From a virus: a stretch of 64,000 nt of DNA. Where the stretch lies: positions 1 to 64,000 of the IMG/VR virus record IMGVR_UViG_3300027963_000071; one strand, given 5' to 3'. The notes under the pieces are model-generated. The model was not told the DNA's origin. It saw only the letters and a program-made list of their open reading frames with translations, and did not search any database. Shown here one piece after another: positions 32,905-39,475 of this stretch (positions within the stretch are counted from its first letter, which is position 1; each line of letters starts with the position of its first letter). The position numbers and the translations under genes were made by a program.

Positions 32905-32933
32905 ATTATAGCATCTTTTGGCGAAGTTGTCAA
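32905..32933 (-). promoter_or_regulatory. Early sigma70 promoter
   Basis: TTGACA (32933-32928), 17-nt spacer, TATAAT (32910-32905). Repeat unit R1 lies 8 nt upstream of the -35. Confidence 0.85.
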
Positions 32934-32941
32934 CCGCTGGA

Positions 32942-32951
32942 CAGCGGGGCC
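32942..32951. repeat. Dispersed GC-rich repeat R1
   Basis: CAGCGGGGCC, one of six copies (others at 37991, 45936, 46139, 46385, 46544). Reads GGCCCCGCTG on the minus strand. Adjoins a GTGTGGC hairpin. Confidence 0.75.
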
Positions 32952-32952
32952 A

Positions 32953-32972
32953 GTGTGGCATTTGCGCCACAC
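32953..32972 (-). terminator. GTGTGGC hairpin, terminator-like
   Basis: 7-bp stem GTGTGGC/GCCACAC with a 6-nt loop, 10 nt after the leftward gene ending at 32982. No T-run follows. The same arm sequence occurs beside copy R2 at 38011. Confidence 0.5.
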
Positions 32973-32981
32973 CTTGTGCGT

Positions 32982-33359
32982 TTACAACTCCATGCTCGCC
33001 ATGCCGTCCTCTTGCATGCCCTGCTCTGTAAACATAACCTCTGTACCTAACAGTGTGCTAATCGCATCTGCAAAGCCCGTGTCTGTATACAGTCTCCAGC
33101 TGTCCTCATACTCTGTGTCGCCGTTAACATTGTAGCACACTGTAATGTGTATGCTACTGTCGCCGTCCAATTCGTCCCACCATTGCTCGTGTATGTGTAT
33201 GCTTGTAACTGTAACTGCCTCTAGCTCGCAGTCCCATATACTGTCACCTGCAAGTTGCACCTCTACGTTGCAGTCGTATGTTGTGCTAATGCTGTCTTCG
33301 CTAGTGTCTGTACCTGCTAGTGTCAGTTTGTCGCTAACATTAAATTGTGTTGCTTGCAT
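32982..33359 (-). CDS. Hypothetical protein
   Basis: A 125-residue acidic protein rich in Thr, Ser and Val with a beta-sheet pattern (YDCNVEVQLAGDSIWDCELE, SSIHITVCYNVNGDTEYEDSW) and a helical end. TAGGAGAGC precedes the ATG. It overlaps the 58-residue gene upstream by 20 nt. Function unknown. Confidence 0.68.
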   Translation of the reverse strand: MQATQFNVSDKLTLAGTDTSEDSISTTYDCNVEVQLAGDSIWDCELEAVTVTSIHIHEQWWDELDGDSSIHITVCYNVNGDTEYEDSWRLYTDTGFADAISTLLGTEVMFTEQGMQEDGMASMEL

Positions 33360-33516
33360 ATTGCTCTCCTACTAATTCCCAACCGTTTAACTCCGTAGCA
33401 CACACGTCGTCTGCGTTAACTTCTATCTCGTCCGCCGCAACGTCTGCCGCCTCTTGTGTATCTGCATCTACGTGCAAATAAAATGTTTGTGTTTGCTTGT
33501 ATACAAATGTTGCCAT
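33340..33516 (-). CDS. 58-residue acidic protein
   Basis: A short frame starting MATFVYKQTQTFYLHVDAD and continuing with a strongly acidic helix (TQEAADVAADEIEVNADDV). TAGGAGCAC lies before the ATG. The strand-helix layout resembles the product at 33692, suggesting a family of small duplicated proteins. Below usual length limits but well supported by its ribosome-binding site and overlap. Confidence 0.68.
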   Translation of the reverse strand: MATFVYKQTQTFYLHVDADTQEAADVAADEIEVNADDVCATELNGWELVGEQYASNTI

Positions 33517-33525
33517 GTTGTGCTC

Positions 33526-33681
33526 CTAATCTACGTAATATTCTACAGTTTGTGTTAGTGTGCTAAGTGCACCTTCTACTTCCGCAAAACAACTTAGCTG
33601 TGCAAGTTGCTCGCCGTCTAGTGTTGCCTCTAACAGCATTTCCTCTACTTCCGCTAGCTTTGCAAGTATTGCGTCTCTCAT
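33526..33681 (-). CDS. 51-residue hypothetical protein
   Basis: A short helical frame MRDAILAKLAEVEEMLLEAT, then a region ending TLTQTVEYYVD. AAGGGACACAC precedes the ATG. It is part of the unit read from the promoter at 33881. Function unknown. Confidence 0.66.
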   Translation of the reverse strand: MRDAILAKLAEVEEMLLEATLDGEQLAQLSCFAEVEGALSTLTQTVEYYVD

Positions 33682-33691
33682 TGTGTGTCCC

Positions 33692-33853
33692 TTATGCTAC
33701 TGCTTTGTAAACTGTTACTGTAGTGTCTGCAAAATCTGCATGTGCATTGTAAAACGCTTGTGCTCGTGCAATAGCGTCTTCTGCGCTAGTTGCTTTTACT
33801 ACGCACAAATCTTCTATGTTGTCGTAGCGCAAATAAACTGTGTATTTCTGCAT
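33692..33853 (-). CDS. 53-residue hypothetical protein
   Basis: MQKYTVYLRYDNIEDLCVV followed by a helix (SAEDAIARAQAFYNAHADF) and a final strand. The start at 33853 is chosen because AAAGGAAACAC precedes it and the longer frame crosses the promoter. The beta-alpha-beta layout (xYxVxLRYD ... AEDAIxRA) is a common pattern of very small phage proteins. Confidence 0.7.
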   Translation of the reverse strand: MQKYTVYLRYDNIEDLCVVKATSAEDAIARAQAFYNAHADFADTTVTVYKAVA

Positions 33854-33880
33854 TGTGTTTCCTTTACTGCTTAAAAACGT

Positions 33881-33909
33881 ATTATAGCACACTTGCATCC
33901 AAAATGCAA
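33881..33909 (-). promoter_or_regulatory. Early sigma70 promoter
   Basis: TTGCAT (33909-33904), 17-nt spacer, TATAAT (33886-33881). Drives 33853 and probably the three following genes. Confidence 0.75.
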
Positions 33910-33927
33910 GTGTTGTGCTAATAACCC

Positions 33928-34194
33928 TTACGCTAAGTCTGCTTTTACACGTACATACTGTCCGCCAAATGTGTATGTTGCAAAGTTGCTTGCAACACCT
34001 GTGCGTGTTACTTCGTTTGCACAAGTAGCACGTAAGTAGTTTGCTAACGTGTCCGCCGCCTGTGCATCTCTAAAACAAAATACTACTGTACGTCTTTTGC
34101 TTGCTTTGTTTTTAGTTGTCCTGTCCGTATAACTTGCGCTTACGCTAGTTACGTTACGTGCTAATGCACGTATTTGCTTTGTGTTAAACAACAT
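33928..34194 (-). CDS. Small basic hypothetical protein
   Basis: An 88-residue basic protein (MLFNTKQIRALARNVTSVSA, KNKASKRRTVVFCF), then FRDAQAADTLANYLRA and a final strand. Start at 34194 is set by AAAGGAGCAGT. The composition suits nucleic acid binding, but no fold is recognised. Confidence 0.66.
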   Translation of the reverse strand: MLFNTKQIRALARNVTSVSASYTDRTTKNKASKRRTVVFCFRDAQAADTLANYLRATCANEVTRTGVASNFATYTFGGQYVRVKADLA

Positions 34195-34221
34195 ACTGCT
34201 CCTTTTACTGCTTAAAAAACA

Positions 34222-34250
34222 ATTATAGCACACAATTGCATTTTGGGCAA
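34222..34250 (-). promoter_or_regulatory. Early sigma70 promoter
   Basis: TTGCCC (34250-34245), 17-nt spacer, TATAAT (34227-34222). Weaker -35 than most. Confidence 0.65.
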
Positions 34251-34274
34251 ATTATGTGCTAATACTGTACTAAA

Positions 34275-34526
34275 TTACTCTACTATTACAATGTTGTTTG
34301 TGCGCAACATCTTTTGTGCTGTTATAATTGTGCGTTGCACCTCTGCATCTATGTTATCTGCAAGCAAATCTCCGCTTACATAGTTACATTGCTTTTGTAC
34401 AGGAAAACGCATTTTATAGTTAGTACCTACTAACTCTTTGTGTACGTTAAATGCAATTTGCATTTTGTAGGAATTAAGTTTTTTATTGTAAACTAGTTTT
34501 GCGTATGCTATGCACTGTGTTAACAT
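34275..34526 (-). CDS. Small hypothetical protein
   Basis: An 83-residue basic protein starting MLTQCIAYAKLVYNKKLNSY. Start at 34526 is preceded by AAAGGACACAC; the longer frame lacks a site. It has a helix near the C-terminus (DAEVQRTIITAQKMLRTNN). Function unknown. Confidence 0.66.
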   Translation of the reverse strand: MLTQCIAYAKLVYNKKLNSYKMQIAFNVHKELVGTNYKMRFPVQKQCNYVSGDLLADNIDAEVQRTIITAQKMLRTNNIVIVE

Positions 34527-34555
34527 TGTGTGTCCTTTTGTGTGTGTAAGCATGT

Positions 34556-34584
34556 ATTATAACGCACTTTGTCCAAAATGTCAA
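34556..34584 (-). promoter_or_regulatory. Early sigma70 promoter
   Basis: TTGACA (34584-34579), 17-nt spacer, TATAAT (34561-34556). Confidence 0.85.
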
Positions 34585-34586
34585 CC

Positions 34587-34614
34587 AAAAAAAAAGACCC
34601 TACGTAATGTAGGG
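34587..34614 (-). terminator. Intrinsic terminator
   Basis: Leftward RNA forms CCCTAC/GTAGGG (6 bp, 5-nt loop) followed by a run of T (34595-34587). It ends the gene at 34647 and directly precedes the next promoter. Confidence 0.88.
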
Positions 34615-34646
34615 CCTTTCAAAGCCTAGATTCGGGAGCGAACCGT

Positions 34647-34952
34647 TTAGGCTGTTACAGCAGCCTTCACTGGAGCTGCTTGTTTAACCACGGGCGCAGC
34701 CTCGGGGTTTTTCTTGGCTACGTAAGCAATTGCGTCTGCAACAGCTTTGCGGCCTTTGGCGTAATCAACGTCAACAAGGTGTTGAGCAATCTCGCCCTTA
34801 GTCATTTCACGTGGAAGATCAATGAGATCCACGTCCTGGTGACCGTTCTTGGCCAGGATCTTGATGCGCATTGCATCGTTGGCGAAACGGATCTTAGTTT
34901 TACCGCTAAGTGTACTAACGCCTGCTACGCTAAATTTCTTTTCAGTTGCCAT
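34647..34952 (-). CDS. Basic Ala-rich hypothetical protein
   Basis: A 101-residue protein: MATEKKFSVAGVSTLSGKTK, a central RIKILAKNGHQDVDLIDLP and helical MTKGEIAQHLVDVDYAKGRKA, then an Ala/Pro/Lys-rich tail like a histone-like flexible end (AAPVVKQAAPVKAAVTA). It has its own promoter, ribosome-binding site and terminator, indicating an abundant monocistronic early product. DNA binding is possible but unproven. Confidence 0.72.
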   Translation of the reverse strand: MATEKKFSVAGVSTLSGKTKIRFANDAMRIKILAKNGHQDVDLIDLPREMTKGEIAQHLVDVDYAKGRKAVADAIAYVAKKNPEAAPVVKQAAPVKAAVTA

Positions 34953-35007
34953 TTGTGTTACCTCTTTCTGTGTGTGTTTAAGTTAGCTGCACTAGCAGCA
35001 TGTTATT

Positions 35008-35036
35008 ATTGTAGCATCAAACTACCAAATCGTCAA
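35008..35036 (-). promoter_or_regulatory. Early sigma70 promoter
   Basis: TTGACG (35036-35031), 17-nt spacer, TACAAT (35013-35008). Confidence 0.78.
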
Positions 35037-35040
35037 CCAT

Positions 35041-35229
35041 TCATTTGTCCAAATTCATTGGTATCACTTGAATGGTTACCGACTCCTTCTCGTCCAGGGC
35101 AACGATGAACTCGTCGTCATAGACCAGATCCTGCATACTCAAGTCAATCAGTTCCTCGACTCGAGTCAAATTGGGTGTACCCTCTCCCGCACAGGTAACC
35201 CTAAACGTGTATACATATTCTCTAGTCAT
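35041..35229 (-). CDS. Small hypothetical protein
   Basis: A 62-residue acidic protein MTREYVYTFRVTCAGEG with a helix LTRVEELIDLSMQDLV. I use the ATG at 35229, with AGAGG 9 nt upstream, instead of the one three codons earlier. It overlaps the upstream gene end. Function unknown. Confidence 0.62.
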   Translation of the reverse strand: MTREYVYTFRVTCAGEGTPNLTRVEELIDLSMQDLVYDDEFIVALDEKESVTIQVIPMNLDK

Positions 35230-35533
35230 TGTTAACATACCTCTTGGTAAACCGATCCTTTGCCAACAGCAGTGTGGTCATTGCTACATCACGGGCATAG
35301 ATCGAACCATACTCATCCCAACCCCAAATCGGCACTTCACGACCTAGAGCCACAAACGCAGTTGCTTCTGATTCTCTACAGCCCGGACCGTAGTTAGCCC
35401 ACATCCAGTTGCGATACTCTAAGAAGTTCATTTGCCAGTCTGTGGCCGTCTTGAACCCTTCGGGATCCGTTCTGTGGGTCCAATGGCCCCAGCCATTGAA
35501 CCTACGATCCAGCTTCTTTAGAGTCTGCCTCAT
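35222..35533 (-). CDS. Trp-rich hypothetical protein
   Basis: A 103-residue protein with many Trp residues (RRFNGWGHWTHRTDPEG, EYRNWMWANYGPG, VPIWGWDEYG). It resembles small phage proteins that follow YubB-like genes. It shares a 4-nt overlap with the gene upstream. Function unknown. Confidence 0.68.
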   Translation of the reverse strand: MRQTLKKLDRRFNGWGHWTHRTDPEGFKTATDWQMNFLEYRNWMWANYGPGCRESEATAFVALGREVPIWGWDEYGSIYARDVAMTTLLLAKDRFTKRYVNND

Positions 35534-36159
35534 TCTGAAACCAAACCCAACTTCTTGTTCTGCTCAACGCCATCTTTGATCCACTCAGTGAGCTCTTCTT
35601 CTTGCTCAGCCTCGTATTCAGCCATGCATTCTGAGATACCAAAAGCCTCGTCAAGTTCTACGGGCAAGTCCTGTTCTACCTGCGATGAATTCATACCCTC
35701 TAGGTTGTAGTATTCATCATTGCCTTCTTCCCAAACACCGCAGTAGGCCATGCCGGGTTCGTAATACATTGCGCCTACAGTAAAGCCCATTGCAGTCAAC
35801 TTCTCGTAGGCCGCGATCGGAGGGCTCCATGCTGAGTCGAAGTAGGTGTGTAGCATCTTGCCATCCGGATGCACATCAGTTGTGCTATCAGCACCCACAT
35901 CCCACTTGGTGCCCCACTCGTTGACCTGATAGTCATACCAGTTGCCATAACCGTATTTCTCTACATTCTCAGCAGTCTTACGCTCGAGTTCTGCCTGCTC
36001 AACAGGATCACCAACGGATCCCGCGACTATCTGCAGATCCTTCGGCACTGGAATAAACTCACTCAGGAACTCTCCACGCTCAAGGGCCTCAGCGGCTCGC
36101 TTGATCATTGCAGGGTCTTCGTGTTGCAGTGTTAAGTTGTTGTTGCACCAATTTGGCAT
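35530..36159 (-). CDS. YubB/DUF1281-like ferredoxin-fold protein
   Basis: A 209-residue protein. The opening MPNWCNNNLTLQHEDPAMI and segments SEFIPVPKDLQ, NWYDYQVNEWGTKWDVG and FDSAWSPPIAAYEKLTAMG match the plasmid/phage YubB-like family (DUF1281 type) with a ferredoxin-like fold. The C-terminus is very acidic. No enzymatic activity is known for the family. It leads a three-gene early unit. Confidence 0.8.
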   Translation of the reverse strand: MPNWCNNNLTLQHEDPAMIKRAAEALERGEFLSEFIPVPKDLQIVAGSVGDPVEQAELERKTAENVEKYGYGNWYDYQVNEWGTKWDVGADSTTDVHPDGKMLHTYFDSAWSPPIAAYEKLTAMGFTVGAMYYEPGMAYCGVWEEGNDEYYNLEGMNSSQVEQDLPVELDEAFGISECMAEYEAEQEEELTEWIKDGVEQNKKLGLVSE

Positions 36160-36189
36160 AGTTCGCTCCTATGTGTTGTTAATATGTTT

Positions 36190-36218
36190 ATTATACAGTC
36201 ATTTGGACAAAAAGTCAA
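36190..36218 (-). promoter_or_regulatory. Early sigma70 promoter
   Basis: TTGACT (36218-36213), 17-nt spacer, TATAAT (36195-36190); overlaps the end of the SWIM gene. Confidence 0.82.
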
Positions 36219-36532
36219 CCATGTTCTGCCAAGTGTTTGCAGGTACCTCGATAAGTGTATCCTGGGCAAGAGCAGGTTTTTGCGTCTGGGTCGACTGTGT
36301 AGACTTGACCCTTAGAACCAGTGATTGTGATTGCATTTGATTTACTTTCTTTAAATGGATTTGGTTTAACTGCTTCAAACTGTCTGCCTCGCTTGTCGAA
36401 GCCTTTGATTCCCTTCTTGAAGTAGATGGGACTCCGTGTGCCAGCCTTAATGTAGGCTACCAGTGTTGTCCCATCTAGGAGATAGACATGAGGGTGAAAC
36501 TGTCCCCCAGTGGTTTCTCTCAACGCTTCCAT
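36215..36532 (-). CDS. SWIM zinc-finger protein
   Basis: A 105-residue protein ending in a SWIM-type zinc motif, CSCPGYTYRGTCKHL (CxCx8CxH). The preceding strand (NAITITGSKGQVYTVDP) is the usual lead-in for SWIM domains. SWIM fingers bind DNA or proteins in helicases and recombination factors. It is the second gene of a unit whose start overlaps the upstream stop. Confidence 0.8.
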   Translation of the reverse strand: MEALRETTGGQFHPHVYLLDGTTLVAYIKAGTRSPIYFKKGIKGFDKRGRQFEAVKPNPFKESKSNAITITGSKGQVYTVDPDAKTCSCPGYTYRGTCKHLAEHG

Positions 36533-36780
36533 CAGGAGTAATCCTTACGATCGCCGTAGAGTTCGTTGTAGGTGTATCCTGCTTGATACTCTGCTACTTC
36601 TTCAGCAGTCAGCGACTCAACACGGGCACCACTGTTGCCACCCACACCACCATAGTGCGGATCACGTGATCGACCGTAGTATGAATCGGCACTGCCACGA
36701 TCAAACAGGCAACCGTGTTGCTTACGGTCCCACTGCCATCCCTTAAGGATCTTTAAAACTCTTTCTTGTTCTTCAATCAT
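36532..36780 (-). CDS. Small hypothetical protein
   Basis: An 82-residue protein with a helical start (EEQERVLKILKGWQWDR) and a Gly/Tyr/Ser-rich middle (YYGRSRDPHYGGVGGNSG) that looks flexible. It is coupled to the SWIM-finger gene, which begins at its stop. Function unknown. Confidence 0.66.
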   Translation of the reverse strand: MIEEQERVLKILKGWQWDRKQHGCLFDRGSADSYYGRSRDPHYGGVGGNSGARVESLTAEEVAEYQAGYTYNELYGDRKDYS

Positions 36781-36809
36781 CTTCGCTCCTAACTATTCAC
36801 TATACCTAT

Positions 36810-36838
36810 AGTATAACATCAAACATCCAAACTGTCAA
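36810..36838 (-). promoter_or_regulatory. Early sigma70 promoter
   Basis: TTGACA (36838-36833), 17-nt spacer, TATACT (36815-36810). Confidence 0.83.
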
Positions 36839-37055
36839 CCGATTTGTAGTCTTTAACCATGACGTATAAAGGGTCAATACATTCCTTGCTTTCCACCACG
36901 TAGTTGTCATCGTACCAATCGAGGAACTCTAGATCCGGGCCCTCAGCTTCGCAGTTGCCGGCTTTCTCTATGGCTTCTTCTTCGGTGTCAGCTTCGACCC
37001 AATAGGTTTCACACGTGATGCTTCTTCGGTATAGTTCGAATTTGAATTTCGGCAT
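36819..37055 (-). CDS. Small acidic hypothetical protein
   Basis: A 78-residue protein MPKFKFELYRRSITCETYWVEADTE-type, with a helix EEEAIEKAGNCE. I use the ATG at 37055 because AAGGA is then correctly spaced. Its strand-then-helix layout is like other small early proteins in this window. Function unknown. Confidence 0.67.
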   Translation of the reverse strand: MPKFKFELYRRSITCETYWVEADTEEEAIEKAGNCEAEGPDLEFLDWYDDNYVVESKECIDPLYVMVKDYKSVDSLDV

Positions 37056-37081
37056 GAACATTCCTTATTGTCTATACCCAT

Positions 37082-37110
37082 AGTATAGCACCAAAATGTC
37101 AAGTTGTCAA
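37082..37110 (-). promoter_or_regulatory. Early sigma70 promoter
   Basis: TTGACA (37110-37105), 17-nt spacer, TATACT (37087-37082). Confidence 0.83.
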
Positions 37111-37127
37111 TCGGTTTGGAAAAGACC

Positions 37128-37454
37128 CTACGAACGTCTGGGTTTTAGTAGAGCTGAAGCTTCTTTGCGTAGCCTGCCCGCTTCCTTATACATCGCGTCT
37201 GCTGTTTCCTTCATGACGTCGGAACGTGCTCGTGCCAGTTTGCCACCCCCGAACTCTCGCTCAACGTAGTAGCGGATCAAGCTATGCTGGATCATAGTAG
37301 GTAGATCCATACCATGATCCTCTGGGCAGATAAAACGGACAGGGCTCATGCCCCATCCGCCGTATTCTAGAAACTCTGCATAATATCTACGGTGATCCTT
37401 ATTGCTAGGATCAAATGCCACTAACGGACGTGCTAGATATTCCAGTTTGCTCAT
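37128..37454 (-). CDS. Hypothetical protein
   Basis: A 108-residue basic protein (YLARPLVAFDPSNKDHRRYY, FGGGKLARARSDVMKETADA). No family recognised. It lies 6 nt after a perfect TATAAATA octamer and has no ribosome-binding site, so it may be a late gene inside the early block. Confidence 0.67.
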   Translation of the reverse strand: MSKLEYLARPLVAFDPSNKDHRRYYAEFLEYGGWGMSPVRFICPEDHGMDLPTMIQHSLIRYYVEREFGGGKLARARSDVMKETADAMYKEAGRLRKEASALLKPRRS

Positions 37455-37455
37455 A

Positions 37456-37632
37456 TCAACTATTTATAGTCCCGTGTGGGCTGTATTCATCGCCCTCGTC
37501 GACATGTGTGTCTTGGAGCCAATCGTATACCAAGCTCAATGGAATGCCCAAGTTGCGAGCGATAGATGTAGGATGCTCACCTTCGATATACAGTTGCTCG
37601 ATATCGTATGCTACTTCTTTCAACATGCTCAT
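37456..37632 (-). CDS. Small helix-turn-helix protein
   Basis: A 58-residue protein MSMLKEVAYDIEQLYIEGEH with PTSIARNLGIPLSLVYDWL, a clear helix-turn-helix of the resolvase/Hin type, followed by an acidic tail. It could be a DNA-binding regulator of the early region. Its ATGA overlap with the upstream membrane peptide gene supports translation. The late octamer of the next gene overlaps its stop. Confidence 0.75.
   Translation of the reverse strand: MSMLKEVAYDIEQLYIEGEHPTSIARNLGIPLSLVYDWLQDTHVDEGDEYSPHGTINS
37461..37468 (-). promoter_or_regulatory. T4-like late promoter
   Basis: TATAAATA on the minus strand, 6 nt before the ATG at 37454. Confidence 0.6.
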
Positions 37633-37757
37633 CGCGCAATCTCCACAGATTTCTCTTTAACAGTGTCAACACCCTTGTCTAGCATACGTGCGATTCCAGA
37701 GAACCCCACAGTTGCTAACACAAGCCCAAAGATTGTACCAAAGATAAATGCTCTCAT
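37629..37757 (-). CDS. 42-residue membrane protein
   Basis: MRAFIFGTIFGLVLATVGFS is a transmembrane helix, followed by an amphipathic helix (IARMLDKGVDTVKEKSVEIA). CGAGGAGTAATC precedes the ATG. Small proteins of this layout are recurrent in T4-like phages of marine bacteria as far as I recall. Function unknown. Confidence 0.75.
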   Translation of the reverse strand: MRAFIFGTIFGLVLATVGFSGIARMLDKGVDTVKEKSVEIAR

Positions 37758-37759
37758 GA

Positions 37760-37906
37760 TTACTCCTCGAAGTTAGGTTGAGGTTGATTACGAAGGGCTC
37801 GTTTGTACTTCCACATCGCGTACATCGTTTGAGGAATGCCAAGACGCCAAGCCCACATAACGTCCATGACAATCATACCTGCTAAGAATACTAAGATCAT
37901 TTCCAT
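37760..37906 (-). CDS. 48-residue membrane protein
   Basis: MEMILVFLAGMIVMDVMWAW is a transmembrane helix, followed by a basic cytoplasmic segment (MYAMWKYKRALRNQPQPN). AGGAGCGGTT precedes the ATG. First gene of a unit with the 42-residue membrane protein and the helix-turn-helix protein. Confidence 0.75.
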   Translation of the reverse strand: MEMILVFLAGMIVMDVMWAWRLGIPQTMYAMWKYKRALRNQPQPNFEE

Positions 37907-37936
37907 AACCGCTCCTATCTCTGTTAGTGTAAGTGT

Positions 37937-37965
37937 ATTATAGCACCAATCTATCTAGATGTCAA
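37937..37965 (-). promoter_or_regulatory. Early sigma70 promoter
   Basis: TTGACA (37965-37960), 17-nt spacer, TATAAT (37942-37937). Overlaps the end region of the possible gene at 37969. Confidence 0.85.
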
Positions 37966-37968
37966 GAC

Positions 37969-38145
37969 CTAGATATACGCATACGTGTAGCAGCGGGGCC
38001 TAATAGCAGAGTGTGGCTTTTTAGCCACACCCCCTGGCACTCCTGTATAGGTGGGCACAGAGTTGGCACCGCGCATGGTTTTCTCTGTATTAAGGCTGTA
38101 TCCTAGGACAGTAAAGTTTTCCGCCAACAGCCACCCGTAGAACAT
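37969..38145 (-). CDS. Possible 58-residue protein spanning hairpin and repeat
   Basis: An open frame starts in a TAATG overlap with the VWA gene stop (MFYGWLLAENFTVLGYSLNT) and ends at TAG beside the next promoter, as other genes do here. It runs through a strong hairpin and repeat R2, which is odd for a real gene. Alternatively the 170 nt are untranslated. Confidence 0.4.
   Translation of the reverse strand: MFYGWLLAENFTVLGYSLNTEKTMRGANSVPTYTGVPGGVAKKPHSAIRPRCYTYAYI
37991..38000. repeat. Dispersed GC-rich repeat R2
   Basis: CAGCGGGGCC; beside the hairpin at 38011, as copy R1 is. Confidence 0.75.
38011..38030 (-). terminator. GTGTGGC hairpin, terminator-like
   Basis: 8-bp stem GTGTGGCT/AGCCACAC with a 4-nt loop. 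Same arms as at 32953. No T-run on the leftward side. Confidence 0.5.
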
Positions 38146-39362
38146 TAAGCCACTTCTTTCTCGTAGATAACAGTTTCGCCGAACGGTGCTTTGGCTTCTG
38201 TGTTACCTTTAACGATAAAGATTGTATCGCAGTAGTCCTCGTCACCCCAACTACCACATGGGTAGCCGTCTGTGAACATAATGAACTTCTTAGGAGTAAT
38301 GCCGTTCTCTTTCATAAACTCCCAATTGGCTTCAAAGTCTGTGCCACCACCACCCTGAGGTTCATAGTCCATCAAGTCTTCACTGTTGTCATGTGTGATC
38401 TCTTGATGATTGTAAATGGCTGTGTCAAAGCACCACAAGTTGATCTTGAAGTCTTCGTATTGATCCATAATGCCTTTGATCTCACCTAAGAAGGTTGAAG
38501 CATCCTCTTCGCCAATACTACCTGACATATCAATACCAATGCCTACGTCAATTGTAGTTGCTTCCTTCATGCCTGGAAGGATTGCGCCACAGTGAGCACT
38601 CTTACGATTGAAACGCTGGAAGGAGAAGTCATTACGCACAATGCTCTGGATCTCTTGACGAACCAATTGACGCCAATCCATCTTAGGCTCTGTCATGTCT
38701 TTGATCATACGCTGGATTCCTGCAGGAACTTTGCCAGCACCAGCCGCCGCGGCACTTTGCACCATAGCCTGTTTGATCTCGTCACGGATAGCCTGTGCTT
38801 CTTCTTTAGTAAGGCTAGGCTTACCGCCGCTACCTTTGCCGTCTTTGCCTTCCTTGTCGCCAGCACCGGCACCTTCTTCTTCGTTAATGTGCTCGTCCAA
38901 CAAGTCGCCCAGTTGCTGAAGCAGTTGTGGCATAGAGATCTTTTCTGCTTTCTCATACAATTGATCGTAGATCTCTTCCCAAGCCAAGCCGCGATATTTG
39001 TTATCTAAACAGATCTTAACTTCAGTGATCTTCTCACCAATGCGTTCGTCTACAAGGATCTGGTTCACAGCGTAGTCTTGTGCTATGTTGCTGAGCTGAC
39101 GATCGCGTGATCCAACACGACCAAAGTGATCAAAGATGCAGTGACATATCTCATGCCCAAAGAGGAACTCTAGTTTCTTTGTGCTGAGCTTCTTAACGAA
39201 CTCTGTATTGTAATAGAAGTCACGACCGTTAGTTGCCGCAGTAGGGCACCAGTCGTCTGCTTGGACTAAACGCATACGGGTTGCCATGTTGCCAAAGAAC
39301 GGTGCTTTGAGCAATAAGCCGATACGGGCAGTTGTTAGTTTTTCTACGATTGGATCATTCAT
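38145..39362 (-). CDS. VWA-domain putative metallopeptidase (DUF2201 type)
   Basis: A 405-residue protein with two parts. The N-terminal domain has a zinc-peptidase motif HEICH (70-74) in FLFGHEICHCIFDHFGR, after a DFYYNTEFV strand. The middle (about 155-205) is a low-complexity acidic linker rich in Gly, Lys and Ala. The C-terminal von Willebrand A domain has the metal-binding DMSGS near residue 273 and a second MIDAS residue in GGGGTDF. Such proteins are partners of MoxR-type AAA ATPases, and one is encoded immediately upstream. The pair may act as a chaperone or protease on phage or host complexes. Confidence 0.85.
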   Translation of the reverse strand: MNDPIVEKLTTARIGLLLKAPFFGNMATRMRLVQADDWCPTAATNGRDFYYNTEFVKKLSTKKLEFLFGHEICHCIFDHFGRVGSRDRQLSNIAQDYAVNQILVDERIGEKITEVKICLDNKYRGLAWEEIYDQLYEKAEKISMPQLLQQLGDLLDEHINEEEGAGAGDKEGKDGKGSGGKPSLTKEEAQAIRDEIKQAMVQSAAAAGAGKVPAGIQRMIKDMTEPKMDWRQLVRQEIQSIVRNDFSFQRFNRKSAHCGAILPGMKEATTIDVGIGIDMSGSIGEEDASTFLGEIKGIMDQYEDFKINLWCFDTAIYNHQEITHDNSEDLMDYEPQGGGGTDFEANWEFMKENGITPKKFIMFTDGYPCGSWGDEDYCDTIFIVKGNTEAKAPFGETVIYEKEVA

Positions 39363-39387
39363 TGTTCGCTCTCCTTAGTATGTGTAT

Positions 39388-39416
39388 ATTATAGCATCGT
39401 TCTACACATCTGTCAA
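39388..39416 (-). promoter_or_regulatory. Early sigma70 promoter
   Basis: TTGACA (39416-39411), 17-nt spacer, TATAAT (39393-39388). Confidence 0.86.
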
Positions 39417-39417
39417 C

Positions 39418-39463
39418 CAAAAAAGGTGGACGGGCAAGCCCTGAGAAGCCCCCCGCCCGTGCT
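39418..39463 (-). terminator. Intrinsic terminator
   Basis: Leftward RNA forms a GC-rich stem with ACGGGC/GCCCGT at its base, followed by TTTTTT. It ends the MoxR gene just before the VWA gene promoter. Confidence 0.75.
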
Positions 39464-39475
39464 ATGTTAGAGGTC

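Noticed and set aside
37969-38145. Classing the 170 bp after the VWA gene as purely non-coding
   Set aside because: A TAATG-coupled 58-codon frame spans it, so I list it as a low-confidence gene instead of discarding it.
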